Below the pieces are notes generated by a model. The model searched no databases and was not told the DNA's origin. It saw only the letters and a program-made list of their open reading frames with translations. From Bacillota bacterium (lineage in GTDB: Bacteria; Bacillota; Clostridia; Oscillospirales; Ruminococcaceae), in contig JAEWWW010000071.1 of assembly GCA_023396215.1 (NCBI GenBank), positions 1 through 38,399 of the forward strand: a stretch of DNA of 38,399 nucleotides, in the 5' to 3' direction. Positions within the stretch are counted from its first letter, which is position 1; each line of letters starts with the position of its first letter. Below, one piece after another: positions 15,163 to 22,503 of this stretch. Position numbers and translations under genes: made by a program.

Positions 15163-17397
15163 TCAGACCGAGGTATGGATGGTCCGGTTGAGCACATCCA
15201 GTTGTTGTTTGCGTGTCAGCTTGATAAAGTTGACGGCATACCCCGATACGCGGATAGTGAGCTGCGGATATTTCTCGGGATGCTCCATGGCGTCCAGCAG
15301 CAGCTCGCGGTCAAAGACGTTGACGTTCATGTGGTGGGCGCGCTGGCCAAAGTAACCGTCCATCATGGCCGAAAGGTTGCGGATGCGCTCCTCCTCGGTC
15401 TTGCCCAAAGCCTTGGGCACAATCGAGAAGGTGTAGGAGATGCCGTCCTGCGCGTATTTGTAGGGCAGCTTGGCAAGGGAGTTGAAGGTCGCCAGCGCCC
15501 CGCGGGTATCGCGCCCGTGCATGGGGTTGGCGCCGGGGGCGAAGGGCTCGCCCGCCTTGCGGCCGTCAGGGGTGTTGCCGGTTTTTTCGCCATACACCAC
15601 GTTGGAGGTGATGGTCAGCACCGACAAAGTGTGCTGAGAGCCCCGGTAGGTGGGGTGCTTTTTCAGCTTTTCCATAAATTGCTTGATGATGTCGCAGGCG
15701 ATGAGGTCCACCCGGTTGTCGTCGTTGCCAAACTTGGGATAGTCGCCCTCAATCTCAAAGTCATGGATGATGCCCTGCTGGTTTTTAACCGGGCGCACGG
15801 TGGCGTATTTGATGGCGCTCAGAGAGTCGGCCACCACGCTCAAACCGGCGATGCCGCAGGCCATGGTGCGCAGGATGTCTTTGTCGTGCAGCGCCATCTC
15901 AAGGGCTTCGTAGCAGTATTTGTCGTGCATGAAGTGGATGACGTTCAGGGTGTTGATATAGAGCTGTGCCACCCAGTCAAGGATTACGTCGTATTTTTCG
16001 CGCACCTCATTGTAATCCAGAACATCGCTGTGAACAGGCTCCAGCTTGGGGGCCACCTGCACGCCGCTGATTTCATCCTTGCCGCCGTTGATGGCGTACA
16101 GCAGGGCTTTGGCAAGGTTGCAGCGGGCGCCGAAGAACTGCATCTGCTTGCCGAGGCGCATGGCCGAAACGCAGCAGGCAATGGCGTAGTCGTCGCCCCA
16201 ATACTCCCGCATCAGGTCGTCGTTTTCATACTGTATCGAGCTGGTCTTGATGGAAAGCAGCGAGCAGAAATCCTTAAAGCCCTGAGGCAGGCTGCCGCTC
16301 CACAGCACCGTCAGGTTGGGCTCGGGCGCGGGGCCGAGGGTGGTCAGGGTGTGCAGCATGCGGAAGCTGGTTTTGGTCACCAGCGTGCGCCCGTCCATGC
16401 TCATGCCGCCGATGGCCTCGGTGACCCATACCGGGTCGCCGCTGAACAGCTGGTCATACTCGGGGGTGCGCAGAAAACGCACGATGCGCAGCTTCATGAC
16501 GAAATGGTCAATCAGCTCCTGCACCTCCTGCTCGGTGAGGTGGCCCTCGCGCAGGTCGCGTTCAATGTAGATATCCAAAAAGGTGGAAACACGCCCAAGG
16601 CTCATGGCCGCGCCGTTTTGCTCCTTGACGGCGCCCAGATAAGCGAAATAGAGCCACTGTACGGCCTCCTTGGCGTTGGCTGCCGGCTGTGAGATGTCAA
16701 AGCCGTAAAGGGCGGCCATCTCCTTGAGCTGCTCCAGCGTGCGAATCTGCTCGGTAATCTCTTCGCGGTCGCGAATGCCGTTTTCGGTCAGCACATCCAG
16801 CTCAAGCTGGCGCATCTGGTCTTTTTTATCTTCAATCAGTCTATCCCCCCCGTAGAGCGGCACTCTGCGGTAGGCGCCGATGATGCGCCCACGGCCATAG
16901 CCGTCGGGCAGACCGGTGATGATGCCCGCCTTGCGCGCGCGGCGCATCTCGGGGGTGTAGGCGTCAAACACGCCGTCGTTATGCGTTTTGCGAATGTGGC
17001 GGAAGATATCTTCAATCTCCTGCGGCATTTTTTTTCCGTAATGCGCCGAGCTTTTCACCATCATGTTGATGCCGCCATAGGGCATAATGGCGCGTTTCAG
17101 CGGTTGGTCGGTCTGCAGGCCCACAATCTGCTCCAGCTCGCGGTCGATATACCCCGCCTTGTGGGACACAATGGTGGAGATGGTTTCGGAATCGATATCC
17201 AGCACCCCGCCGTTGTCGCGTTCTTTCTTGTAGTACTCCAGCACCTCGTTCCAAAGGGCGGTGGTGCGTTGGGTAGCCCCCTGTAAAAAGCTGCTGTCGC
17301 CGGTGTAGGGAGCGTAGTTCTGCTGAATGAAATCGCGAACGTCAATCTCCCGGGTGTAGTTGCCCGGCTTAAAGGAATGCCATGCCTGATATTTCAT
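15163..17397 (-). CDS. pflB: Formate C-acetyltransferase (pyruvate formate-lyase)
   Basis: Glycyl radical enzyme that splits pyruvate with CoA into acetyl-CoA and formate in anaerobic fermentation. The 744-residue protein carries the active-site Cys408-Cys409 pair (AIACCVSAM) and the radical Gly719 in IRVSGYAVNFIKL close to the C terminus, both at positions expected from the E. coli enzyme (418/419 and 734 of 760). ATG at 17397 (minus strand) follows GGAGG by 7 bases. The gene is read from a promoter 480 bases upstream (17856-17884), giving an unusually long leader with a terminator-like hairpin. pflA follows. Confidence 0.96.
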   Translation of the reverse strand: MKYQAWHSFKPGNYTREIDVRDFIQQNYAPYTGDSSFLQGATQRTTALWNEVLEYYKKERDNGGVLDIDSETISTIVSHKAGYIDRELEQIVGLQTDQPLKRAIMPYGGINMMVKSSAHYGKKMPQEIEDIFRHIRKTHNDGVFDAYTPEMRRARKAGIITGLPDGYGRGRIIGAYRRVPLYGGDRLIEDKKDQMRQLELDVLTENGIRDREEITEQIRTLEQLKEMAALYGFDISQPAANAKEAVQWLYFAYLGAVKEQNGAAMSLGRVSTFLDIYIERDLREGHLTEQEVQELIDHFVMKLRIVRFLRTPEYDQLFSGDPVWVTEAIGGMSMDGRTLVTKTSFRMLHTLTTLGPAPEPNLTVLWSGSLPQGFKDFCSLLSIKTSSIQYENDDLMREYWGDDYAIACCVSAMRLGKQMQFFGARCNLAKALLYAINGGKDEISGVQVAPKLEPVHSDVLDYNEVREKYDVILDWVAQLYINTLNVIHFMHDKYCYEALEMALHDKDILRTMACGIAGLSVVADSLSAIKYATVRPVKNQQGIIHDFEIEGDYPKFGNDDNRVDLIACDIIKQFMEKLKKHPTYRGSQHTLSVLTITSNVVYGEKTGNTPDGRKAGEPFAPGANPMHGRDTRGALATFNSLAKLPYKYAQDGISYTFSIVPKALGKTEEERIRNLSAMMDGYFGQRAHHMNVNVFDRELLLDAMEHPEKYPQLTIRVSGYAVNFIKLTRKQQLDVLNRTIHTSV

Positions 17398-17645
17398 GCT
17401 TTGCCTCCGTTTCTGCGCGCTGCCCCGGCCTGTAAGCGCCGCCGCTCTTCCATTGCGTTGCAATTCGGGCCGCCCAGGTTTCGAAACAGCTTGTCAGTTG
17501 TGTGAAAAGCACCCCGGGTTTGCCCCGAAGGCTTTTGGCGTGCATGCCCCCGACGACCGGTACCAAAACGGGTTTTGAAACCGGCGGCAAAAGCAACAGG
17601 CCGGCGCTGAGCATCAGGCCGACTGTCTGGGGCGTTGGTTGTGTG

Positions 17646-17680
17646 TTCAAAAACAGGCGGGGCTAAAAATACGGCCCCCG
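17646..17680 (-). terminator. Terminator-like hairpin inside the pflB leader
   Basis: On the minus strand GCGGGG pairs with CCCCGC around a 13-base loop and is followed by CTGTTTTTG. On the plus strand the same stem is followed by TTTTGG. A GCCGC-CAT-GCGGC hairpin (17686-17698) stands directly before it in the minus direction. Its place 250 bases upstream of pflB and 170 after the promoter suggests premature termination as a control, or simply a bidirectional stop. Confidence 0.5.
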
Positions 17681-17836
17681 CTTTTGGCCGCCATGCGGCA
17701 AAGCGCCCGGGCGTCGCCCGCAACTTCTCATTGCGCAAGCGGGCGGGCTCTTGTTTGCAGGGCAAAAAGCGGTTATGAATAGCTTGCGCAGACGCGGCAG
17801 CTTCAATACATATCGTCTGGTTCCGGCCTTCACAAC

Positions 17837-17852
17837 GTTAGCTCTTGCTAAC
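17837..17852. promoter_or_regulatory. Palindrome over the pfl transcription start
   Basis: GTTAGC-TCTT-GCTAAC, a perfect 6+6 inverted repeat, overlapping the predicted start of transcription (about 17849, minus strand). Its place suits a repressor operator. It does not match the Rex consensus (spacing between GTTA and TAAC is 8 rather than 6). Confidence 0.45.
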
Positions 17853-17855
17853 CAT

Positions 17856-17884
17856 ATTTTAATACTTTCTACACATTATTTCAA
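17856..17884 (-). promoter_or_regulatory. Promoter of pflB-pflA
   Basis: On the minus strand TTGAAA (17884-17879), 17 bases, TAAAAT (17861-17856). It is the best promoter in the AT-rich part of the region upstream of pflB and is bracketed by two palindromes. Confidence 0.65.
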
Positions 17885-17887
17885 GTC

Positions 17888-17906
17888 TTTAAGAATACTT
17901 CTTAAA
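17888..17906. promoter_or_regulatory. 19-bp palindrome just upstream of the pfl -35 box
   Basis: TTTAAGAA-TAC-TTCTTAAA, a perfect 8+8 inverted repeat that ends 3 bases from the -35 box. The position (-40 to -58) is typical of an activator site. The regulator is unknown. Confidence 0.5.
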
Positions 17907-18112
17907 AAATAGGCGAAATCAATCTAAAAACAGCAAAAAGTATAAAAAAATTAGACTGTTTTACTTTGACCTACAGATGTGCGTCTAGAATCCACTCCTC
18001 ATAGACAGATATAGGCGACGGGTGGCCGTTGCCGCTGCTATGAAAAAGAAAAGGGGCGACCTTCGCTGCTCCTTCTAAAGCTCACATTTGCCTGTAAACA
18101 CAACCGGCCGGA

Positions 18113-19018
18113 CTATATCAATCCGCGGTCTCGCAGCCGGGCATACATCTGCGCCTCATCCCGCGGGTATGCGGGGTGGCCCAGCGCGATGGCGGGCTTG
18201 ACCCTGCCGTGAAAATCGCTGCCGCTGGTGGCAAGCAGGCGGTGCTTTTGGCACTGCTCAAAAAAGTATTGGGCGGTGGCCTCATCGTGGTAGCTGCTGA
18301 AGGCCTCGATGGCGTCCAGCCCGGCCTCGATGATGGGGGCCAGCAGCCCGGCCTTGTTTTTCAGATTGACGCCGGGGTGGGCCAGCGCCGCCAGCCCGCC
18401 ATTGCGGTGCACGATACCGACCGCTTCCTCCAGAGTGGGGTAGGTCACTGCGGCATGGCAGGGCTTGCCCTGCGCATAATAATCCCAGTAAAAGTTGACA
18501 TAGGGGTTGTCGGCCCTCGCGCCGCCGGGGCGGTAGGGGGCCAGCAGAGGGTGGTTATCATAGGCGGGGTTGCGCAGGAGGATTTCGGCAAACATCTCAC
18601 CTGTCCAGTGGTACTGCCAATAGCGGCCCTCGGTGAAGCGGTGCATCTCCTCCTCGCTTACCGCAAAGCCCAGCCTGCGGGTGGCGGCCAGCCGCTGCAG
18701 CGAGGCCTCCTTGCTCTGCCGGGCGATGTTTTGCTCGATGGCCTCAAAGTCGGCGCTCTCAAAATCGATGCCATAGCCTAACAGGTGCAGGTCGGTGCCC
18801 CGAAAGGTGCAGTCGATTTCGATGGCGGGGATATAAGCGATGCCCGCCGCCGTCGCGGCCCTTTGCCCCCCGGCGTTGGCCTTGGCGCAGTTGTGGTCGG
18901 CGATGGCCATCACCCTGATGCCCTGCGCGGCGCACTGCCGCACCAGTTCTTCGGGGGAAAACTCGCCGTCGTCGCTGTAGAGGCTGTGCATGTGCAGGTC
19001 AATTACCGGCTTTTCCAT
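18113..19018 (-). CDS. PHP-domain metallophosphoesterase
   Basis: A 301-residue PHP phosphoesterase of the type that includes nucleoside 3',5'-bisphosphate phosphatases and small-RNA 5'-exonucleases. The metal-binding motifs are in order: DLHMHSLYSDDGEFSPEE (7-24), AIADHN, PAIEIDC, LAHPG and SGSDFHG. An insert of about 90 residues sits between the third and fourth motifs. It begins 20 bases before the end of the MFS gene in the same direction, so the two are translationally coupled; the RBS GAAAGGGTG lies inside the MFS gene. The substrate is not fixed by sequence. Confidence 0.88.
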   Translation of the reverse strand: MEKPVIDLHMHSLYSDDGEFSPEELVRQCAAQGIRVMAIADHNCAKANAGGQRAATAAGIAYIPAIEIDCTFRGTDLHLLGYGIDFESADFEAIEQNIARQSKEASLQRLAATRRLGFAVSEEEMHRFTEGRYWQYHWTGEMFAEILLRNPAYDNHPLLAPYRPGGARADNPYVNFYWDYYAQGKPCHAAVTYPTLEEAVGIVHRNGGLAALAHPGVNLKNKAGLLAPIIEAGLDAIEAFSSYHDEATAQYFFEQCQKHRLLATSGSDFHGRVKPAIALGHPAYPRDEAQMYARLRDRGLI

Positions 19019-20168
19019 CGGTTCGGTTCACCCTTTCGGTCATAATGAGGCAGAGCAGCACAAAGAGCAGCAAAAACGCCGGGTAAAGGCCGATGTGCAG
19101 ATGCTGCGCAATAAAGCCAAAAAGCGGAGGCATCAGGGTGGTGCCCACATAGGCCGAGGCCATCTGGACGCCCATCACCGCCTGTGAGTTGGCCTCGCCA
19201 AAGTTTGCGGGGGTTTGGTGCAGCAGGCTCGGGTAGATGGGGGCGCAGCCCAGCCCAATCAGCATCAGGGCGGTGAAGAGCAGCGCATCCCCCATGGGCA
19301 GCAGAAGCAGCAGCGCCCCGGCCCCCGCAACCCCCTGCCCGATGCGCACCATCAGGCGGTCGCCCAGACGCTCGGTTACAAAGCCGCTGACCAGCCGCCC
19401 AAAGGTGACCCCCAGGAAGAAAAGGGAGGTCCACTTGGCCGCCTGTTCGGGGTGGATGCCCCGGTGCAGCACCATATAGCTGCCCGCCCACAGGCTGGTG
19501 CTGGCTTCGAGGGCGCAATAGGCAAAAAAGGCGGTAAAGGCGGCCTTGGCACCCGGCAGCTTGATGGCCTCGCTCAGACTGAGGGCCTTTTGCCGCGGCA
19601 GCCCGGCGGAGGATTGGGACTTTTGCGCGTCCCACAGCGGTAGCGAGAGGGCCAGCCCCGCCACCAGCACCAGTTGCATGATGCCGATGGTCTGGTAGCC
19701 GCTGTTCCAACGCAGCCCCCCGGCCAAGCAAAGCCCCATGATGTAAGGCCCGACGGTTGCGCCCACCCCCCAGAAGCAGTGCAGCCAGCTCATATGCCGC
19801 GACTGATAGTGCAGCGCCACATAGTTGTTTAAAACCGCGTCGACGCTGCCCGCCCCCAGCCCGTAGGGGATGGCCCAAAGGCAGAGCAGCCAGAAGGAAG
19901 GCGAGAAGGCAAAGCCCATCAGGGCGGCCGCCGTCATGGCAACGCTCAGAACGGTGACCTTGCCGGGGCCAAGCCTGCGCACCAGCCGGTGGGTCAGCAG
20001 GCTGGACACAATGGTCCCGCCCGAGATAATCATATTGATGATGCCCGCGTAAGAAACCGGAACCCCCAGCCCGGGGTACATCGAGGGCCACGCCGAGCCA
20101 AGCAGCGTATCGGGCAGCCCAAGGCTGATAAACGCAATGTAGATAACCACCAGCAGCAGAGATGTCAT
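18999..20168 (-). CDS. MFS transporter
   Basis: A 389-residue integral membrane protein with about 12 hydrophobic segments and the loop SSLLTHRLVRRLGPGKVT after the second segment, a relative of the MFS motif A, repeated in the second half as SGFVTERLGDRLMVRIG. N terminus MTSLLLVVIYIAFISLGLPD with an acidic residue early in segment 1 suggests a proton-coupled sugar or drug carrier, as in the FucP/YfkF-like groups. Start at 20168 behind AAAGGGGA. The upstream region is filled by element R3, so promoter elements must lie in or beyond it. It overlaps the PHP gene. Confidence 0.87.
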   Translation of the reverse strand: MTSLLLVVIYIAFISLGLPDTLLGSAWPSMYPGLGVPVSYAGIINMIISGGTIVSSLLTHRLVRRLGPGKVTVLSVAMTAAALMGFAFSPSFWLLCLWAIPYGLGAGSVDAVLNNYVALHYQSRHMSWLHCFWGVGATVGPYIMGLCLAGGLRWNSGYQTIGIMQLVLVAGLALSLPLWDAQKSQSSAGLPRQKALSLSEAIKLPGAKAAFTAFFAYCALEASTSLWAGSYMVLHRGIHPEQAAKWTSLFFLGVTFGRLVSGFVTERLGDRLMVRIGQGVAGAGALLLLLPMGDALLFTALMLIGLGCAPIYPSLLHQTPANFGEANSQAVMGVQMASAYVGTTLMPPLFGFIAQHLHIGLYPAFLLLFVLLCLIMTERVNRTDGKAGN

Positions 20169-20191
20169 GTTGTGTCCCCTTTACCAAAGAT

Positions 20192-20369
20192 AAAGGCAAC
20201 ACCTCACAGTTCTAAGTGCTCTGGCGCATCGGTGGATTTTTCGTCAGATAAAACAAAAACCGCAGGGAATACTGGGTGTATTCATGAGAATTTTTGTGAA
20301 AAATTACGGAAAATCCCTAAGCGACAGGGTACTTAAGGCGGTAGCCGTGAATTGCGCGGTGTTGCCTAA
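20192..20369. repeat. R3 MITE-like element (about 178 bp)
   Basis: Terminal inverted repeats AGGCAACACC (20194-20203) and GGTGTTGCCT (20358-20367), extended imperfectly to about 20 bases on each side (CAGTTC against AATTC). The interior has CGCAGGGAATACTGGGTGTATTC. There is no coding capacity. It lies 24 bases upstream of the MFS start and so provides or separates its promoter. Confidence 0.7.
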
Positions 20370-20466
20370 ATAGGCGTAAAAAGCCTGAAAAGCAATTTTG
20401 CGGCATTACCATAAGAATACCCTTTATGGGCGGGCGATACAAGGCCCGCCGCCCCGCGGCCCGCAA

Positions 20467-20511
20467 AAAACAGGCGGCGGTGGGGGCAGGGTTTGCCGCC
20501 TGTTTTATTTT
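20467..20511. terminator. Hairpin terminator between R3 and the acetyltransferase
   Basis: AAAACAGGCGGC (20467-20478) and GCCGCCTGTTTT (20495-20506) form a perfect 12-bp stem followed by ATTTT; T runs on both strands allow it to work in both directions. No plus-strand gene ends nearby, so it may insulate the downstream promoter. Confidence 0.65.
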
Positions 20512-20540
20512 GTGCTATTGTATTGATACATTTACGGCGC

Positions 20541-20569
20541 TTGCACAACAGGCGGAAACAATAAAATAT
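20541..20569 (+). promoter_or_regulatory. Promoter of the elaA-like gene
   Basis: TTGCAC (20541-20546) with AAATAT 17 bases on (20564-20569), or TAAAAT at 20562-20567 with a 15-base spacer. Either gives transcription from about 20574, which favours the GTG start at 20592 for the gene. Confidence 0.45.
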
Positions 20570-20591
20570 GAGGATGAAGGATAGGGTAACC

Positions 20592-21044
20592 GTGGAGCTT
20601 GTAGTAAAAAGGTTTGGGGAGCTGACAACCGAGGAGCTGTATGAGATTTTAAAGCTGCGGGTTGCCGTGTTTGTTGTGGAGCAGAACTGCCCCTATCAGG
20701 AGGTTGACGACCGGGATAAACGGTCATTGCATTTATATCTGAAAGATGAAGACGGAATACAGGCATACTTAAGGGTGGTTGAGCAAGGGGTATCCTTTGA
20801 CGAGGTATCAATCGGCCGGGTGATTGCTGTGAAAAGACGGTGCGGCATAGGCGGCAGGATACTGTCGGAGGGAATCAAGGTGGCGAAGGAGAGACTGGGC
20901 GCGACGGCCATCAAGATAGAAGCCCAAACCTATGCAAAGGCCCTTTATGAAAAGCATGGCTTTCAGCAGGTTTCAGAGGAATTTCTCGAGGACGGCATTC
21001 CGCATATTGAGATGGTGCTTGACTGTAATTTAGGGCGCTTCTGA
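20592..21044 (+). CDS. elaA: ElaA-type GNAT acetyltransferase
   Basis: A 150-residue GNAT. The N-terminal block ILKLRVAVFVVEQNCPYQEV is nearly the E. coli ElaA signature, followed by the acetyl-CoA region IGRVIAVKRRCGIGGRI and the closing FLEDGIPHIEMVL. The acceptor substrate is unknown. GTG 20592 is preferred because AAGGATAGGG precedes it by about 7 bases, the N terminus then matches family length, and the promoter start lies close; ATG 20568 and 20574 are alternatives. The stop codon TGA lies inside the inverted-repeat end of element R1c, so the last residues (LGRF) and the stop derive from the repeat. Confidence 0.88.
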   Translation: MELVVKRFGELTTEELYEILKLRVAVFVVEQNCPYQEVDDRDKRSLHLYLKDEDGIQAYLRVVEQGVSFDEVSIGRVIAVKRRCGIGGRILSEGIKVAKERLGATAIKIEAQTYAKALYEKHGFQQVSEEFLEDGIPHIEMVLDCNLGRF

Positions 21045-21071
21045 AAATGGAAAGCCGCCGGGAAATTCGCT
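21030..21071. repeat. R1 element end, copy c (partial)
   Basis: TTAGGGCGCTTCTGAAAA and the next 24 bases (through GGAAATTCGCT) match the right end of R1a and R1b in inverted orientation, after which similarity stops. It is a truncated or solo end. It contains the stop codon of the elaA-like gene at 21042-21044. Confidence 0.75.
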
Positions 21072-21121
21072 TTGGCGTTTATACCATAGCGGAAAAACAT
21101 GGATTTACGGGGGAGAGAGCA

Positions 21122-21592
21122 ATGGGACATTTTGGCTTTTCATACATAGGGCTAATTTTTCTGCTGATGCTCACCATCCCCAATCTGATATGGACAAAGC
21201 ATCAGCCGGCAGGATATAATTCCGGCAGCGAAAACAGGGTTTTGCTGGCCTTTGAGCGGGTCGGGCAGGTTTCGGTTAGCTGAACCGCCCTCGTCTTCTC
21301 AGATTTTAACCTCCGCCCATGGTCGCCATGGTCGCTTTGGCTGGTTGCCGCGGCGCTTCTCATGCTGCTGTATGAGTGCTGGTGGGTCCGCTATTTTAAG
21401 AGCCCAAAACAGCTCAGCGATTTTTACAGCAGCTTCTGGGGCGTTCCCGTGGCGGGGGCCACCCTGCCGGTGGCGGCTTTTTTGCTCCTCGGCGTCTATG
21501 GGCGGGTGGTCTGGCTGGTGGTTTCGACGGTGGTTTTGGGGGTGGGGCATATCGGCATCCACCTGCAGCACCGCAATGAGGCCGGCCTGTAA
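21122..21592 (+). pseudogene. Small membrane protein gene interrupted by one in-frame TGA
   Basis: From ATG 21122 (RBS GGGGGAGAGA) one frame of 157 codons runs to TAA 21590-21592 with a single internal TGA at 21281-21283. The parts before it (MGHFGFSYIGLIFLLMLTIP, ERVGQVSVS) and after it (TALVFSDFNLRPWSPWSLW, YFKSPKQLSDFYSSFWGVPV, GHIGIHLQH) together match, from memory, an uncharacterised Firmicute membrane protein family of about 155 residues with four predicted helices. No frameshift is needed; only the TGA breaks it. The residue at this place in relatives is probably Cys. Explanations: a nonsense mutation, a sequencing error, or UGA recoding; no SECIS-like hairpin stands directly after the TGA. 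No RBS precedes the next ATG (21362). Confidence 0.75.
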
Positions 21593-21677
21593 AGCCGCCC
21601 AAAGTTTGGGGCGATTCCGGGGCTTTGTACCACAACCCGGGGCATTAAGATACGGGCAAATATTCGGAGGATAAATC

Positions 21678-22157
21678 ATGGGCAAAACACTGGTTGTATA
21701 TTACTCCTATTCTGGCGCCACCAAGAGTCTGGCGGAGAACATCGCGCTTCTCACAGACGGGGATATCCGGGAGCTTATCCCCGAAAAGCCCTATTCCTTT
21801 GCCTGGCACGGCGCGACCAAAGAGGCGAGAAGCGAGGTCGAAAGGGAATATTGCCCCAGGCTGCTTTCGGGCAACGAGCCGGTGGATGGCTACGAAACTA
21901 TTTTTATAGGCAGCCCCAACTGGTTCAAATCCTTTGCGCCGCCGGTGTTGAGCTTTTTGCGCGGCGCCGGTTTGGGCGGAAAAATCATTATTCCGTTTTG
22001 CACCCATGGCGGCGGCGGGTTTGGGCAGATGGAAAGCCGGATGGCGCAGGAGTGCCCGGGTGCAAAGCTGCTGCCGGGCCTTGCCGCGGCGGCCGGTTTT
22101 GACGAGCATCAGGTGGCAAGCTGGCTTGAGAGCCTCGGGCTGCCGCCGGCACGGTAG
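21678..22157 (+). CDS. Flavodoxin
   Basis: A 159-residue flavodoxin-like FMN protein for low-potential electron transfer. It starts with the FMN phosphate loop VVYYSYSGATKSLAE, continues with the YETIFIGSPNWFKSFAPPV region that covers the isoalloxazine ring, and FCTHGGGGFGQ. ATG 21678 follows TTCGGAGGA by about 6 bases. It lies 85 bases after the interrupted membrane gene. As the window also carries PflB/PflA, a role as reductant for the PflA radical SAM cluster is possible, but this is inference. Confidence 0.9.
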   Translation: MGKTLVVYYSYSGATKSLAENIALLTDGDIRELIPEKPYSFAWHGATKEARSEVEREYCPRLLSGNEPVDGYETIFIGSPNWFKSFAPPVLSFLRGAGLGGKIIIPFCTHGGGGFGQMESRMAQECPGAKLLPGLAAAAGFDEHQVASWLESLGLPPAR

Positions 22158-22428
22158 GCTTGGGGCCAGTGCGCGAAACCCCTGGCTTTCTGCCCGGGAT
22201 ACCTTTATATAGGGCGGGGCTACAGGCCCCAAAAGGAGGCCCCAACCGTCGCGGCCTGACGGCAGGGGGCTCCTGCTGTCTTCCAGATAAATCCGGCCGG
22301 AAATGTGCGCTGATTTTGTGGGAAACAGGGCGGTTGAACCGGCTATTTTTTGCTTTGGGAAATTGCCTGAAAACACAAGGTCTGGAAGAAAGTGCACAGA
22401 TGAAATTACCATAAAATATAAAAAAATA
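22158..22428. other. Gene-free region between flavodoxin and the DUF3798 operon
   Basis: No gene is seen. It has a GGGGC-TACA-GGCCCC-like stem near 22215-22230 and an A/T-rich end. A short CGGT-TGA-ACCG stem followed by GGCTATTTTTT (about 22332-22351) may end the flavodoxin transcript. Confidence 0.4.
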
Positions 22429-22457
22429 TTGTGTTTCACAGAATAGTATAGTATAAT
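22429..22457 (+). promoter_or_regulatory. Promoter of the DUF3798-ABC transporter operon
   Basis: TTGTGT (22429-22434), 17 bases and a perfect TATAAT (22452-22457). It is followed by a leader of about 40 bases with a full AGGAGG site just before the ATG at 22504, as expected of a strongly expressed gene. Confidence 0.75.
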
Positions 22458-22503
22458 TTGAAACTAGCATGCCCAACCAATCATTTAGGAGGAAAAAAAG
22501 AGA

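Larger units (their letters stand above)
17398..18112 (-). other. 715-base gene-free region: long pflB leader, promoter and operators
   Basis: No credible gene is seen on either strand; the open frames here have no RBS and look like GC-rich noise. In the minus direction it holds, in order, the AT-rich region after the PHP gene (with a GGCGACGG-GTGG-CCGTTGCC hairpin near 18016-18035 on the plus strand), a 19-bp palindrome, the pfl promoter, a second palindrome at the start of transcription, and a leader of about 450 bases with several strong hairpins. Confidence 0.7.

Noticed and set aside
15175..16692. A 505-codon open frame on the plus strand
   Set aside because: It is antisense to pflB, whose Cys-Cys and Gly-radical motifs prove the minus frame.
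17398..17850. ZTP (pfl) riboswitch in the pflB leader
   Set aside because: The conserved core and the CCGCCUGGGC-type pseudoknot partner could not be found; only generic GC hairpins are visible.
17837..17852. Rex operator at the pfl promoter
   Set aside because: The half-site spacing and the flanking bases do not fit TTGTTAANNNNTTAACAA.
21281..21283. Selenocysteine at the in-frame TGA
   Set aside because: No hairpin with a bacterial SECIS layout follows within about 20 bases; the nearest stem (CCATGG-TCG-CCATGG, about 21317-21331) is too far. It remains only as an option to be tested.
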